A stretch of 33,990 bases of DNA, from contig CAYYJM010000034.1 in the NCBI GenBank assembly GCA_964471755.1, forward strand, positions 1 through 33,990, read 5' to 3'. Below the pieces are notes generated by a model. The model searched no databases. It was not told the origin of the DNA and worked only from the letters and a program-made list of their open reading frames with translations. Below are positions 1 through 8,503 of this stretch, in pieces. The stretch is from CAYYJM01 sp964471755. GTDB lineage: Bacteria > Planctomycetota > Planctomycetia > Gemmatales > Gemmataceae. The stretch's first letter is position 1. Each line of letters begins with the position of its first letter. The position numbers and the translations under genes are program-made.

Positions 1-1
1 C

Positions 2-493
2 GGGGTGCAGGCCCACGGGGTCTGCCACACCAGCAACGGAATCGAGAATCTCGCCTACGTCCACCTCGAGTTTGCGGATAAGTTCGTCGCCCATTTTCAC
101 CTCAACTGGCTCGCTCCGCTGAAGATTCGTCAGATGATCATCGCTGGTTCGCGGAAGATGGTCGTCTACGACGACATGGAGCGCAGCGAGAAGGTCAAGA
201 TCTACAACAAGGGCATCACGATCCGGACACCGACGGGTGTCGATGCCAGGGCTCGAGCGGCGATCAACTATCGCAGCGGTGAGATGGTCGCTCCCCACCT
301 GGAGAACAGCGAAGCCCTGGCGATCGAGGCGGCCCACTTCATCGAGTGCGTCCGCGAGCGCCGGCGGCCGCTCGTCTCGGGCGAGGATGGCCTGCGCGTG
401 ATGCGTGTCCTCGACGCCGCCCAGCGCTCGCTCACCAGCGACGGTCAACGCGTCTACCTGAGGTCGCCCGGACGTCTGCGGCAGGCCGCCTGA
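2..493 (+). CDS. Gfo/Idh/MocA-family sugar dehydrogenase, C-terminal part
   Basis: The gene runs in from before the window; about 163 C-terminal residues are present. The visible part matches the C-terminal alpha/beta substrate domain of NAD(P)-dependent Gfo/Idh/MocA oxidoreductases: a strand-rich stretch (LAYVHLEFADKFVAHFHLNW), then AGSRKMVVYDD, and the closing helix SGEDGLRVMRVLDAAQRSL typical of the family. The N-terminal Rossmann domain lies outside. The next gene is an N-acetyltransferase/aminotransferase fusion, the order seen in WlbA/WbpB-type pathways in which a nucleotide sugar is oxidised at C3, transaminated and N-acetylated. I therefore infer a nucleotide-sugar 3-dehydrogenase, but the substrate cannot be read from this fragment. 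The stop is 32 bases before the next start codon. Confidence 0.8.
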   Translation, partial: GVQAHGVCHTSNGIENLAYVHLEFADKFVAHFHLNWLAPLKIRQMIIAGSRKMVVYDDMERSEKVKIYNKGITIRTPTGVDARARAAINYRSGEMVAPHLENSEALAIEAAHFIECVRERRRPLVSGEDGLRVMRVLDAAQRSLTSDGQRVYLRSPGRLRQAA

Positions 494-525
494 GATTCGG
501 GCCGACCCAGGGAAGGAGCCTGTCC

Positions 526-2208
526 ATGACTCCGGAATTCGTCAGGATTCGCGACGATGTGGTCCTCGGAGAGGGCGTTCGCATCGTCGGCTACTGCAAT
601 CTCTACGGCTGCTCGATCGGGGACGAGACCCTGATCGGTACGTTTGTCGAGATCCAGAGTGACGTGATCGTCGGTCGGCGCGTCAAGATCCAGAGCCACT
701 CGTTCCTCTGTTCGGGCGTCCGGATCGAGGACGAGGCGTTCATCGGTCACGGCGTCATGTTCATCAACGACCGCTTCCCGCGCTCGACGAGTTCGAGTGG
801 CGAATTGAAGAAGGGCGGCGACTGGGTCTGCGAGCGGACGGTGATCGGTCGCCGGGCCTCGATCGGCAGCAACGCCACCATCCTGTGCGGCGTGACGATT
901 GGGGAAGGGGCGATCGTCGGAGCGGGCAGTGTCGTCACACGCGACGTGCCGCCGTACACCGTCGTCGCCGGCAACCCAGCGCGGGTGCATCGCGCCGTCC
1001 GGCCAGACGATGAACGGGAAGCCGACACGCCGAAACCGTCCGGTGCCACCCCGCACGTTCCGTTTCTCGACCTGGTCGGCCAGCACGCCCCTCTCAAGGC
1101 GGAACTGCTGGAGATCCTGGCCGAGGCGCTCGACGGAGCGGCGTTTATCGGTGGGCCGGCCGTCGAACGTTTCGAGGGTGAGTTCGCTGCGTTCACTGGC
1201 GCGGCCCACTGCGTCGGCGTCGGCAGTGGCACGGACGCGCTCCGATTCGCCCTTCGCGCCCTGGGAGCGGGACCGGGCACGAGCGTCGTCACAGTTCCCA
1301 ACTCGTTCGTCGCGACCACCGCAGCGATCACCCAGACCGGGGCCGCGATCGAGTTCGTCGATGTCGATCCGGACACCTGCCTGATGAGTCCGGGCGCGCT
1401 CGAACACCACCTGAAGCGCCGCTTCGCCAACCTCGGTTCGGGGCCTCGGCCAACGGTCGTGCTGCCGGTCCACCTGTATGGTCAGTGTGCCGAGATGGAC
1501 GAGATCGTCGAGATCGCCCGCCGATATGAGATGCGCGTGCTGGAGGACGCCGCCCAGGCGCACGGCAGCACCTACCACGGTCGGCCGGCCGGCTCACTCG
1601 GCGACGCGGCGGCCTTCAGCTTCTATCCGGGCAAGAATCTCGGCGCGTGTGGCGAGGGCGGCGCGGTCACGACCAGCGATGCCGAGGTTCGCCGTGCCGT
1701 GATGCTGCTCCGCGATCATGGCCGCACCGACAAGTACGTCCACGGCATCGAGGGCTACAACGGTCGGCTCGACGCCATCCAGGCCGGGTTTCTGTCGGTG
1801 AAGCTGCGCGAGTTGCCCGGCTGGAACGACGCTCGCCGCAGGGTGGCAGACGTGTACGACGAGGCGCTGCCCCAGGTGCGGTGCGTGAAGCCGGTCGAGG
1901 TCAAGCCATGGAACCGGTCGTGCTACCACCTCTACGTCGTCCGTACGGATCGACGGGATGACCTGCGGACATTTCTCACCGAGCGCGGCATCGGGGTTGG
2001 CGTTCACTATCCGATCGCTCTCCATCGCCAGCCCTGTTACGACCGTCTCGGCCTGGCCGAGGGCAGCTTCCCGCACGCCGAGCGAGCCTGTGCCGAAGTG
2101 CTGAGCCTGCCAATGTTTCCCGGTCTTTCAAGCGGCCAGGTGGAGTACGTGACCGAGTCGCTGCGGGCGTTCGAGGCGGCGTTGGCGACTACACGGCGGG
2201 CTGGCTGA
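526..2208 (+). CDS. Fused nucleotide-sugar N-acetyltransferase / DegT-type aminotransferase
   Basis: A single 560-residue reading frame carries two enzymes. Residues 1-157 are a left-handed beta-helix acyltransferase with hexapeptide repeats (IGDETLIGTFVEIQSDVIVG; VTIGEGAIVGAGSVVTRDVP) and the WbpD/WlbB-like segment VMFINDRFPR around Asn81. Residues 158-177 are a charged, proline-containing linker. Residues 178-555 are a DegT/DnrJ/EryC1/StrS PLP-dependent aminotransferase, with the probable Schiff-base lysine at Lys370 in SFYPGKNLGA. ATG at 526 follows the ribosome site GGAAGGAG; upstream in-frame starts would begin inside the previous gene. With the upstream dehydrogenase it would supply the amination and acetylation steps of an acetamido sugar. 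These two activities are normally separate proteins (WbpD and WbpE types). Function is from family resemblance; the exact sugar is unknown. Confidence 0.85.
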   Translation: MTPEFVRIRDDVVLGEGVRIVGYCNLYGCSIGDETLIGTFVEIQSDVIVGRRVKIQSHSFLCSGVRIEDEAFIGHGVMFINDRFPRSTSSSGELKKGGDWVCERTVIGRRASIGSNATILCGVTIGEGAIVGAGSVVTRDVPPYTVVAGNPARVHRAVRPDDEREADTPKPSGATPHVPFLDLVGQHAPLKAELLEILAEALDGAAFIGGPAVERFEGEFAAFTGAAHCVGVGSGTDALRFALRALGAGPGTSVVTVPNSFVATTAAITQTGAAIEFVDVDPDTCLMSPGALEHHLKRRFANLGSGPRPTVVLPVHLYGQCAEMDEIVEIARRYEMRVLEDAAQAHGSTYHGRPAGSLGDAAAFSFYPGKNLGACGEGGAVTTSDAEVRRAVMLLRDHGRTDKYVHGIEGYNGRLDAIQAGFLSVKLRELPGWNDARRRVADVYDEALPQVRCVKPVEVKPWNRSCYHLYVVRTDRRDDLRTFLTERGIGVGVHYPIALHRQPCYDRLGLAEGSFPHAERACAEVLSLPMFPGLSSGQVEYVTESLRAFEAALATTRRAG

Positions 2209-2227
2209 TCCATCTCAGGGGACGGAC

Positions 2228-3274
2228 ATGGACGTTCGCAATGCCCGCGTGCTGGTCACCGGCGGGGCCGGGTTCATCGGCAGTCACCTGGTTGAGAACC
2301 TCCTCGTTCGGGGCAACGAGGTTGTCGTTGTCGATGACTACTCCTCGGGCAGTCCGTCTCAACTGGCTCATCTCGGCCATCCGCACGGTCTGCGCCTGAT
2401 CGAGGGCGACATCCGGGATGAGGCCCTGCTGGGCCGGATAATGCCCGGCGTTCGCCAGGTCTTTCACCTGGCGACGCGAAACGTCCGACTTAGCCTGGTG
2501 CAGCCGAGCGTGGTTCATGAGGTGAACACGACCGGAACGCTGAACGTCCTGAAGGCGGCGGCGTCCGCCGGGGTTGAGCGGTTGCTCTACTGCTCGTCTT
2601 CCGAGGTGAATGGGACGGCTGACGTCGTGCCGATGCCGGAGGATTACGCCTATCGGCCGGAGACGATTTACGGGGCGTCGAAACTGGCTGGGGAGTATTA
2701 CGCACTCGTCTTTCACCGGGCCGGCTGGCTGCCGACGGTGGTCGCGCGGCCGCACAACAACTACGGCCCACGCGAACACTTCGCCGGCCAGAAGGGCGAG
2801 GTCATCCCACGGTTCATCCTGTGGGGCCTGGCTGGGCAGCCACTGCGCATCTACGGCAGTGGCACGCAGACACGCGATTTCACGTTCGTCGAGGAGACGG
2901 CGGACTATCTCGTCCGGCTTCTGGAATGTGATGCCGCTCTGGGCGAGGTGGTCAACGTCTGCCGTGGCGAAGAAGTGTCGATCGTCGAACTGGCCGGTCT
3001 GATTCGAGATCTGACCGGCGGCGCGTCCGAGGTGGTCCACCTGCCTGGTCGGCCGAGCGATGTTCTGCGTCTGTTCGGCGACCCGACTCGCCTGGGCCGG
3101 TTGCTCGGCTCGACACCATCGGTGTCAATCGCCGAGGGTCTGCGCCGGACGGTCGAGTGGTTCCGGGAACACGTCCAGCCGAGCCCCGAGGTGCTGGCGT
3201 CGCTGGAGGTCAACACGTGGGCGAGGCACACGCCCGAGCCGTGGCTGGCCCAGGTTCGCAAGCGGGCCGGTTGA
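2228..3274 (+). CDS. NAD-dependent epimerase/dehydratase (extended SDR)
   Basis: A 348-residue extended short-chain dehydrogenase. The N-terminal nucleotide-binding loop is TGGAGFIGSHL (glycines 12, 15 and 18), and the catalytic pair is Tyr148/Lys152 in IYGASK, preceded by the serine-rich LLYCSSSEV. The C-terminal half carries the sugar-nucleotide-binding elements typical of UDP-glucose 4-epimerase, UDP-glucuronate decarboxylase and dTDP-glucose dehydratase relatives (RPHNNYGPRE, TRDFTFVEETADYLVRLL). It acts on an NDP-sugar in the cytoplasm. The start lies 20 bases after the preceding stop, with CAGGGGAC as a probable ribosome site, so it is in the same operon. The conserved glycines and YxxxK make it very likely active; which reaction it performs is not decidable from motifs alone. 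Confidence 0.85.
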   Translation: MDVRNARVLVTGGAGFIGSHLVENLLVRGNEVVVVDDYSSGSPSQLAHLGHPHGLRLIEGDIRDEALLGRIMPGVRQVFHLATRNVRLSLVQPSVVHEVNTTGTLNVLKAAASAGVERLLYCSSSEVNGTADVVPMPEDYAYRPETIYGASKLAGEYYALVFHRAGWLPTVVARPHNNYGPREHFAGQKGEVIPRFILWGLAGQPLRIYGSGTQTRDFTFVEETADYLVRLLECDAALGEVVNVCRGEEVSIVELAGLIRDLTGGASEVVHLPGRPSDVLRLFGDPTRLGRLLGSTPSVSIAEGLRRTVEWFREHVQPSPEVLASLEVNTWARHTPEPWLAQVRKRAG

Positions 3275-3292
3275 AGGAGACGGTGCGCGATC

Positions 3293-4558
3293 ATGTCCAT
3301 GAAGACGATCCCTTTGGCGCTGCCGAGCCTGGATGAGGCGGAGGCCCGCGCCGTGACCGAGGTGCTGGCCTCGGGCTGGGTGACGCAGGGGCCACAGGTG
3401 GCAGCATTCGAGACGGAGTTCGCGACCCACGTCGGAGCGGCGTCGGCCTGTGCCGTATCGAACTGCACGACCGCGCTGCATCTGGCCCTGCTCGGCGTCG
3501 GCATCGAACCCGGTGATGTCGTGCTGACAGTGAGCCTGTCGTTCATCGCGACGGCCAACGTGGTTCGCCACGCAGGGGCCGAGCCGGTCTTCCTCGACGT
3601 CGATCCGACCACGCTGAACCTCTGCCCGGACGCCCTGGCCCGGGCGCTGCGGGACGACTTCACGGAGCGTGACGGCCGGCTGTGGTATCGGCACGTCGAT
3701 CGCTTGTTACGTGCGCCGACGCCGTTGCGCCACGCTGCCGGGCCCGTCGGTCGGCTGGCGGCGGTGCTGGCGGTGCATCAGGTCGGGATGCCGTGCGACC
3801 TGGCGAGGGTGAGTCAGCTCTGCGATGACTATCGGGTGCCACTGGTCGAAGATGCGGCCTGTGCCATCGGCAGCGAGTACAGCCTGGACGGTGGTCGCTC
3901 GTGGCGGCGCATCGGCCAGCCGGTCGGCGCGGTGGCCTGCTTCAGCTTCCACCCGCGCAAGGTGATCACGACCGGCGACGGTGGCATGCTGACCACGAAT
4001 AGGCCGGATCTCGACCGCAGGTTCCGCCTGTGGAGACAGCATGGCATGTCCGTTCCAGACACGGTTCGCCACGGCGCACGGGAGGTCATCTTTGAGGAGT
4101 ACGAGGAAGCCGGCTTCAACTACCGGATGACCGACCTGCAAGGAGCGATGGGGCGGGCACAGCTGGCGAAGTTGCCGTGGATCGTCGAGCGTCGGCGCGC
4201 CCTGGCGACGGCCTACGCCGACGCCCTGGCGGGCCTGCCGTTACGTCTGCCGGCGGATCAGCCCTGGACGCGCTCGAACTGGCAGAGTTATCAGGTGCAA
4301 CTGGAGAACCCCACGCTGCAGCGGCCGATGATGCAGCGTCTGCTCGACCAGGGGATCGCCACGCGGCGCGGGGTGATGTGTGCCCACCTGGAACGTCCGT
4401 ATCGTGACGCCTGGCCGGTGGGCTCGCTGCCGGCCAGCGAGCAGGCAATGAATACCGGCGTGATCTTGCCTCTCTATCCGGACCTGGTGGTGGCGGACGT
4501 ACAGCGTATCGCGGCCGCCCTGGCCGAGGAACTGGGTGTCCGGCGGGTCGCGGCCTGA
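3293..4558 (+). CDS. DegT/DnrJ/EryC1/StrS-family aminotransferase
   Basis: A 421-residue PLP-dependent sugar aminotransferase, a full-length family member. It opens with the family start PLALPSLDEAEARAVTEVLA and SGWVTQGPQV. The cofactor lysine is probably Lys223 in SFHPRKVITTGDGGM, and the aspartate-rich stretch LVEDAACAIGSE supplies the pyridine-nitrogen contact. The SFHPRK form resembles enzymes making 4-amino sugars such as perosamine or related 4-amino-4,6-dideoxyhexoses, but this is only a resemblance. ATG at 3293 follows AAGGAGA; a second in-frame ATG lies two codons later. It is the second aminotransferase of the cluster and only about half identical by eye to the fused one, so the glycan probably contains two amino sugars or one diamino sugar. 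Confidence 0.85.
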   Translation: MSMKTIPLALPSLDEAEARAVTEVLASGWVTQGPQVAAFETEFATHVGAASACAVSNCTTALHLALLGVGIEPGDVVLTVSLSFIATANVVRHAGAEPVFLDVDPTTLNLCPDALARALRDDFTERDGRLWYRHVDRLLRAPTPLRHAAGPVGRLAAVLAVHQVGMPCDLARVSQLCDDYRVPLVEDAACAIGSEYSLDGGRSWRRIGQPVGAVACFSFHPRKVITTGDGGMLTTNRPDLDRRFRLWRQHGMSVPDTVRHGAREVIFEEYEEAGFNYRMTDLQGAMGRAQLAKLPWIVERRRALATAYADALAGLPLRLPADQPWTRSNWQSYQVQLENPTLQRPMMQRLLDQGIATRRGVMCAHLERPYRDAWPVGSLPASEQAMNTGVILPLYPDLVVADVQRIAAALAEELGVRRVAA

Positions 4559-4691
4559 CCTCATCTGATCTGGACAGGCTGCCTCGCATCCGGGTATCAC
4601 ACACGCCGCTATCCACCTCTGCCGGTGAGCCCGGTGAGGACGATCATCCTTGCGGGGAGCTGCCGTGGCCCTGCTGGCGGAGGAAGGTTTC

Positions 4692-5663
4692 GTGAGCAAG
4701 CCCATCGTGTCCGCGGTTCTGTCGGTGTTGAACGAGCGCGCTAACCTGCCCGCCGTCCATGAGGCGCTCTGTCGCCTCGCCCTTGAGGAACCGGGTTTCG
4801 ACTGGGAATTTGTGTTCGTGGACGACGGCAGCACAGACGGAACCCTTGACGTGCTGCGTGGACTGGCTGCCGCTGACAGGCGGGTGAAAGTCCTCAGCTT
4901 CTCTCGTAACTTCGGTGCCCATGAAGCGTCAGCGGCCGGTATCCGCGCCTGCTCCGGCGATGCGGCCATTCTGATGGGTGCCGACATGGAAGATCCCCCC
5001 GAAGTCATTCGCGAGTTCCTGCGTGCCTGGCAGGCCGGCAGCGACGTGGTGTTCGGTGTGCGTGCGAGTCGCCAGGACGCTGGCTGGCGTCAGATGGGGG
5101 CGAAACTGTTCACGGCAGTCATCCGCCGGTTCGCTCTGCCCGCCTTCCCGGAGCGCGGAACGGGAGGTTTCTGTCTCATGAGTCGCCGGGTCATCGACGC
5201 CTACAACGCGATCAGTGACCAGAACACGCTCACCCCCGGCCTGCTTGTGTGGCTCGGTTTCCCTCACGCCCAGGTGGAGTACCAGCGGGCCCGACGATTA
5301 ACGGGGCGGTCAAAGTTCGGCCTGGGCCGCCTGATCAAGACGGCGTTCGACACGCTCCTTAGTTTCTCCACGGCTCCGGCCTGGTGGATCCTCCTCACCG
5401 GGATCGTCCTGTTCCTGGCCGGCGGAACGGTTGCTGGTGCGGTCGTTGTCGGCCTGGTGAGCGGGCTTATCGCCCCTGGCTGGGGGACTGTGGCGGTGCC
5501 GCTCATGCTGCTGCTCAGTGGCGTCCACCTCATCGCGATGGGCGTCCTGGGCCAGTACCTGTGGCGAATCCTGGAGGGCGTGCATGGCCGGCCGCAGTAC
5601 GTCGTCCAGGAACGGATTGGAGCATTCTCTCATGCCAGCGACCGCGAACGCCGCGTCGCCTGA
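4692..5663 (+). CDS. GT2 glycosyltransferase, DPM1/GtrB/ArnC type, two membrane helices
   Basis: A 323-residue family 2 glycosyltransferase that would transfer a sugar from a nucleotide donor onto a polyprenyl phosphate at the inner face of the membrane. The catalytic domain shows VFVDDGSTDGT (Asp44/Asp45), the marker FSRNFGAHEASAAGI of DPM1/GtrB-like enzymes, and a DxxD-type site GADMEDPP (Asp98, Asp101). Two C-terminal membrane helices (about residues 227-262 and 268-295) are followed by a short basic tail. I chose GTG at 4692 over an in-frame TTG at 4650 because GGAGGAAGG lies five bases upstream and the protein then begins right before the first beta strand. A 133-base gap separates it from the previous gene, the only real break in the cluster; I saw no clear promoter there. 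Confidence 0.85.
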   Translation: MSKPIVSAVLSVLNERANLPAVHEALCRLALEEPGFDWEFVFVDDGSTDGTLDVLRGLAAADRRVKVLSFSRNFGAHEASAAGIRACSGDAAILMGADMEDPPEVIREFLRAWQAGSDVVFGVRASRQDAGWRQMGAKLFTAVIRRFALPAFPERGTGGFCLMSRRVIDAYNAISDQNTLTPGLLVWLGFPHAQVEYQRARRLTGRSKFGLGRLIKTAFDTLLSFSTAPAWWILLTGIVLFLAGGTVAGAVVVGLVSGLIAPGWGTVAVPLMLLLSGVHLIAMGVLGQYLWRILEGVHGRPQYVVQERIGAFSHASDRERRVA

Positions 5664-6439
5664 TGGGCGGTACGACTGCGTCTGCCTGACGGTCGATATC
5701 GACTGGGCGTCAGACGAGGTTCTACAGGATCTGCGCCGGCGATTCGACGCGCTCGACCTGCGGGCCACGTTCTTCTGTACCCATGCCGGGATCGACGTCG
5801 GACCTCACGAACGGGCCCTGCACCCGAATTTTCGCCGACACGGCGACACGATGCGAGCCCTCGCCCATGCGGCCGGCCCCGCCTTCGCTGACTGGGGTGA
5901 GCCAGCTGTGTATCGCGGAGTCATCCAGACGACCAGGGCCTTCTGTCCCGAGGCGGTTGGTGTNNNNNNNNNNTGGTGTCCGGGCCCACAGTCTGTTCTA
6001 CGACTCGCTTCTGCTCGAGGCGTATCAGGAGGCCGGACTCGTCTACGACAGCACCTACCTCTTGCCGTTCGCTCCGCGACTCGCTCCCGTACCGAAGGAG
6101 TACGGCATTCTAGAGTTGCCGCTCTACTACAACGACCACTTCGATCTGAAGGCTCAGGCGACCGACTTTCAGGTGGACCGCCTGCGGCTCGACGAGCCTG
6201 GCCTCAAGATCCTGAACTTCCATCCGAACCTGGTCTGGCTCAACGCCGCCACCAACGAGCAGTACCTCGCCAGCCGGCCGTTCCACAAAGACCCGGATCG
6301 ACTGCGGGAAATGCGGCATCCCGGTCGCGGCATCGGCACGCTCCTGGAGGACGTCCTCGAGCAGATCGCCGCCAGGCGATTGCGGACAGCGACGCTCCGC
6401 GAGATCCACGATCAGTGGCGAGCGGAGTGTGAGCGATGA
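5632..6439 (+). CDS. WbmS-like polysaccharide deacetylase, split by an assembly gap
   Basis: The gene is written in two frames separated by ten N. The first part (ATG 5632) reads CLTVDIDWASDEV with Asp22 and Asp24 as likely metal-site residues, then TFFCTHAG and a HPNF motif. The second part starts at VRAHSLFYDSLLLEAYQEAG and runs to the stop at 6439. The bases before and after the N run both read TGGTGT; overlapping them gives an uninterrupted 263-residue protein through EAVGVRAHS. The NodB-like fold with HPNF and R-H-S motifs matches the polysaccharide deacetylase group that includes WbmS, which would remove N-acetyl groups from surface glycan. It overlaps the GT2 gene by 32 bases and the next gene by four. 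I read this as an intact gene in the organism. Confidence 0.8.
5964..5973. other. Assembly gap (10 N) inside the deacetylase gene
   Basis: Ten N. The six bases TGGTGT occur directly on both sides. Removing the N run and one TGGTGT copy (16 bases) restores the reading frame across a conserved region, so the true gap length is probably minus six, that is, unmerged overlapping contig ends. Confidence 0.9.
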
Positions 6440-7464
6440 CCACGACGACCCTTGACACTGAAACAGCCTCCAGGATCTCTGTCCGCCTCGCGGAGCCGTC
6501 CGACGCGCCGCTCTGGAAGCGGTTTCTCGCCGAATCGGTCAACGGGACGCTGTTTCACGACCTGGATTTTCTGGCCTACCATCCGGTAGGTCGATTTCGC
6601 ATTCACAACCTCATCTTCTCGGCAGATGACAGGGTACTTGCACTGCTGCCGGCATCGATCATCAGTGACGGAGCCGGCCGGCCTGTGTTGCGGTCGCCGT
6701 ATGGGGCCTCGTTCGGAGGCTTCGTGGTCGGCCGGAGACTGCCGCTTCGCCATGCACTGGCCCTGGTGGCGTGTCTTCAAGAACATGCCCGGGCCTGCGA
6801 CTTCGCCAGCGTCGAGCTGGTCCTGGGACCTTCGGTCTACGCTGATCCGCATCAGGATTTGCCTGGATTCGCCCTGGCAGCGAGTGGGTTCCGCCTCGCG
6901 CAGCGGTGGGTTAACCCGATGATCCCGTTATCGCACGACCCAGACCAGGCTCTCGCCCGGGTGAGCAGCAAGCGACGTTCGGCAATCCGCGGGGCCATCC
7001 GGGACGGGGTGGAGGTGAACGAGGCGGCCGCCGATCAGTTGGCGCGATTCCATGAGGTGCTGGTCGAAAATCGAGCCCGGCACGGCGCGACTCCAACGCA
7101 CACGCTCGAGGAGTTGTACCGGATCTTCGAGTTGGTTCCCGACCGGGTGCGTCTCTTTCTTTGCACCCGTGCGGGAGAGCTGCTCGGAGGATCGGTCGTG
7201 TTTGAACTGAACGCCCAGGCGGTCTACTCGATCCAGCCGGCCCATCGCGATCGGTTCAAGCAGCATCAGCCGGCGGCCGTCCTGCTCCATCGCCTCGTGC
7301 AGCACTACGGCTCACGGCGATTCCCCTACCTGGACCTGGGACCGACCGGGAGTTACCACGCTGGACGAGCGGAACTGACCATCAATGCCGGCAACGCCTT
7401 CTTCAAGGAAGAGATGGGCGGACTGGCCTTCAACCGTGATTCTTGGGTCTGGGAGACCGTCTGA
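6436..7464 (+). CDS. FemAB/GNAT-like acyltransferase (BioF2-type) of the glycan cluster
   Basis: A 342-residue soluble protein with the two-lobed N-acyltransferase fold of FemAB-like or GNAT-like proteins common in exopolysaccharide clusters. Diagnostic segments are the N-terminal GTLFHDLDFLAYH (family consensus for the first helix after W..f), PYGASFGGFVV, the basic helix VSSKRRSAIRGAIRDGVEV, and the C-terminal strand PYLDLGPTGSYHAG with a hydrophilic tail containing FFKEEMGG. FemAB members join an amino acid or acyl group to an amino group; in this setting the target may be the amine exposed by the neighbouring deacetylase, which is inference. The start overlaps the preceding stop in an ATGA arrangement, implying translational coupling. 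Confidence 0.7.
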   Translation: MTTTTLDTETASRISVRLAEPSDAPLWKRFLAESVNGTLFHDLDFLAYHPVGRFRIHNLIFSADDRVLALLPASIISDGAGRPVLRSPYGASFGGFVVGRRLPLRHALALVACLQEHARACDFASVELVLGPSVYADPHQDLPGFALAASGFRLAQRWVNPMIPLSHDPDQALARVSSKRRSAIRGAIRDGVEVNEAAADQLARFHEVLVENRARHGATPTHTLEELYRIFELVPDRVRLFLCTRAGELLGGSVVFELNAQAVYSIQPAHRDRFKQHQPAAVLLHRLVQHYGSRRFPYLDLGPTGSYHAGRAELTINAGNAFFKEEMGGLAFNRDSWVWETV

Positions 7465-7496
7465 CCGGGTGGGAATTGTTCTCAAGGAGTGAGTCA

Positions 7497-8477
7497 ATGC
7501 CGAGCGATGTTGCTTTGCCAGATTGGCACCCGTCCGCGCTGGCCTGTCCTCGTTGCGTCGCCACCGTGGACGTCGCCAACGGTGCGGTCACCTGCCGATC
7601 CTGCGGCATCGTCGGGACAGTCGAGCAAGGTATCTACCGCTTCAGCGTTCGGGCGGACGATGAGGCCACGAACTGGTACGTCGCCAAGGGCGGGTCCGAC
7701 TTCCGGGCCCGAATGCAGATCCCGTTCACGATGAGTTCCCTCGATGCTGCCGTCTACCGCTCGTATCTCGAAAAGATCCGGCCAGCCAGCCTGGACGCCG
7801 TGATCGCGGATATCGGTGCCGCCGATGGTCGCAACACCGAGCCGTTCCTCCAGTGGGGCTATCGACGCGTGATCGCCACGGATGTTAGCGTCGCGTCTCT
7901 GGCCCGACTCCGGCAGCGTGTCGCCGAGGAGGCTCCGGAGCAGCTCGATCGGCTCCTGTTGGTCGAGTGCGACGCCCGCCATCTGCCGCTGCGGTCAGGA
8001 GCAACTGACGTGGTGATCAGTACGGAGGTTCTCTGCTGCCTGAACGAGGACTACCTCGCCGGGCTGGCGAGCTGTGCCCGTATTCTGAAGCCCGGGCCAG
8101 ACGCCCGGTTGCTCATTTCGGAGCGGACCTGGGAAGGGGCTCTGTTCAACCGTCTGCTCTACTCCGGTGTGGCGGAAATGGCCGCTCTGGGGGACGGCCG
8201 ATACCTGCGCGACGGCGCAACGGAACCGCTGCTCCGCACCCGCTCATTCACTGAGGAGGAACTCGCCGAGCAGGTCCGAGCGGCCGGTCTGACCATCCTG
8301 GAACGCAAGGGCACGCCGTTGCTGTCGCTGCTGTTCGGCTACCTGCGTGGCAAGGACGTGATCGGAGCGGATGACGCCCCTCACTTGCAGGATGTGCAGG
8401 CTCTGTTGACGCGCCTTGGCGATATCGGCCAGGCTCGTCGTACTCACGCCATGGTGGCGTACAAGGCCGTTGCCTGA
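7497..8477 (+). CDS. Zinc-ribbon class I SAM-dependent methyltransferase
   Basis: A 326-residue protein. The N-terminus forms a small zinc ribbon, CPRC (Cys17, Cys20) and CRSC (Cys33, Cys36), as in Trm112-like leaders of methyltransferases. The class I SAM domain follows: motif I AVIADIGAADGRN, acidic strand-2 end VIATDVS, LLLVECDARHLPLRSGATD and motif IV VVISTEVLCCL. I chose ATG at 7497 because AAGGAGTGA lies upstream; an in-frame start 18 codons earlier would overlap the previous gene. In a polysaccharide cluster the likely role is O- or N-methylation of a sugar, but small-molecule or quinone methyltransferases look alike. The next gene begins 26 bases downstream. Confidence 0.75.
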   Translation: MPSDVALPDWHPSALACPRCVATVDVANGAVTCRSCGIVGTVEQGIYRFSVRADDEATNWYVAKGGSDFRARMQIPFTMSSLDAAVYRSYLEKIRPASLDAVIADIGAADGRNTEPFLQWGYRRVIATDVSVASLARLRQRVAEEAPEQLDRLLLVECDARHLPLRSGATDVVISTEVLCCLNEDYLAGLASCARILKPGPDARLLISERTWEGALFNRLLYSGVAEMAALGDGRYLRDGATEPLLRTRSFTEEELAEQVRAAGLTILERKGTPLLSLLFGYLRGKDVIGADDAPHLQDVQALLTRLGDIGQARRTHAMVAYKAVA

Positions 8478-8503
8478 GGGGCTGCTCTCGGCGGAGAGAT
8501 GTG

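Noticed and set aside
5632..6439. Pseudogene by frameshift
   Set aside because: The frame change is fully explained by the ten N and the duplicated TGGTGT.
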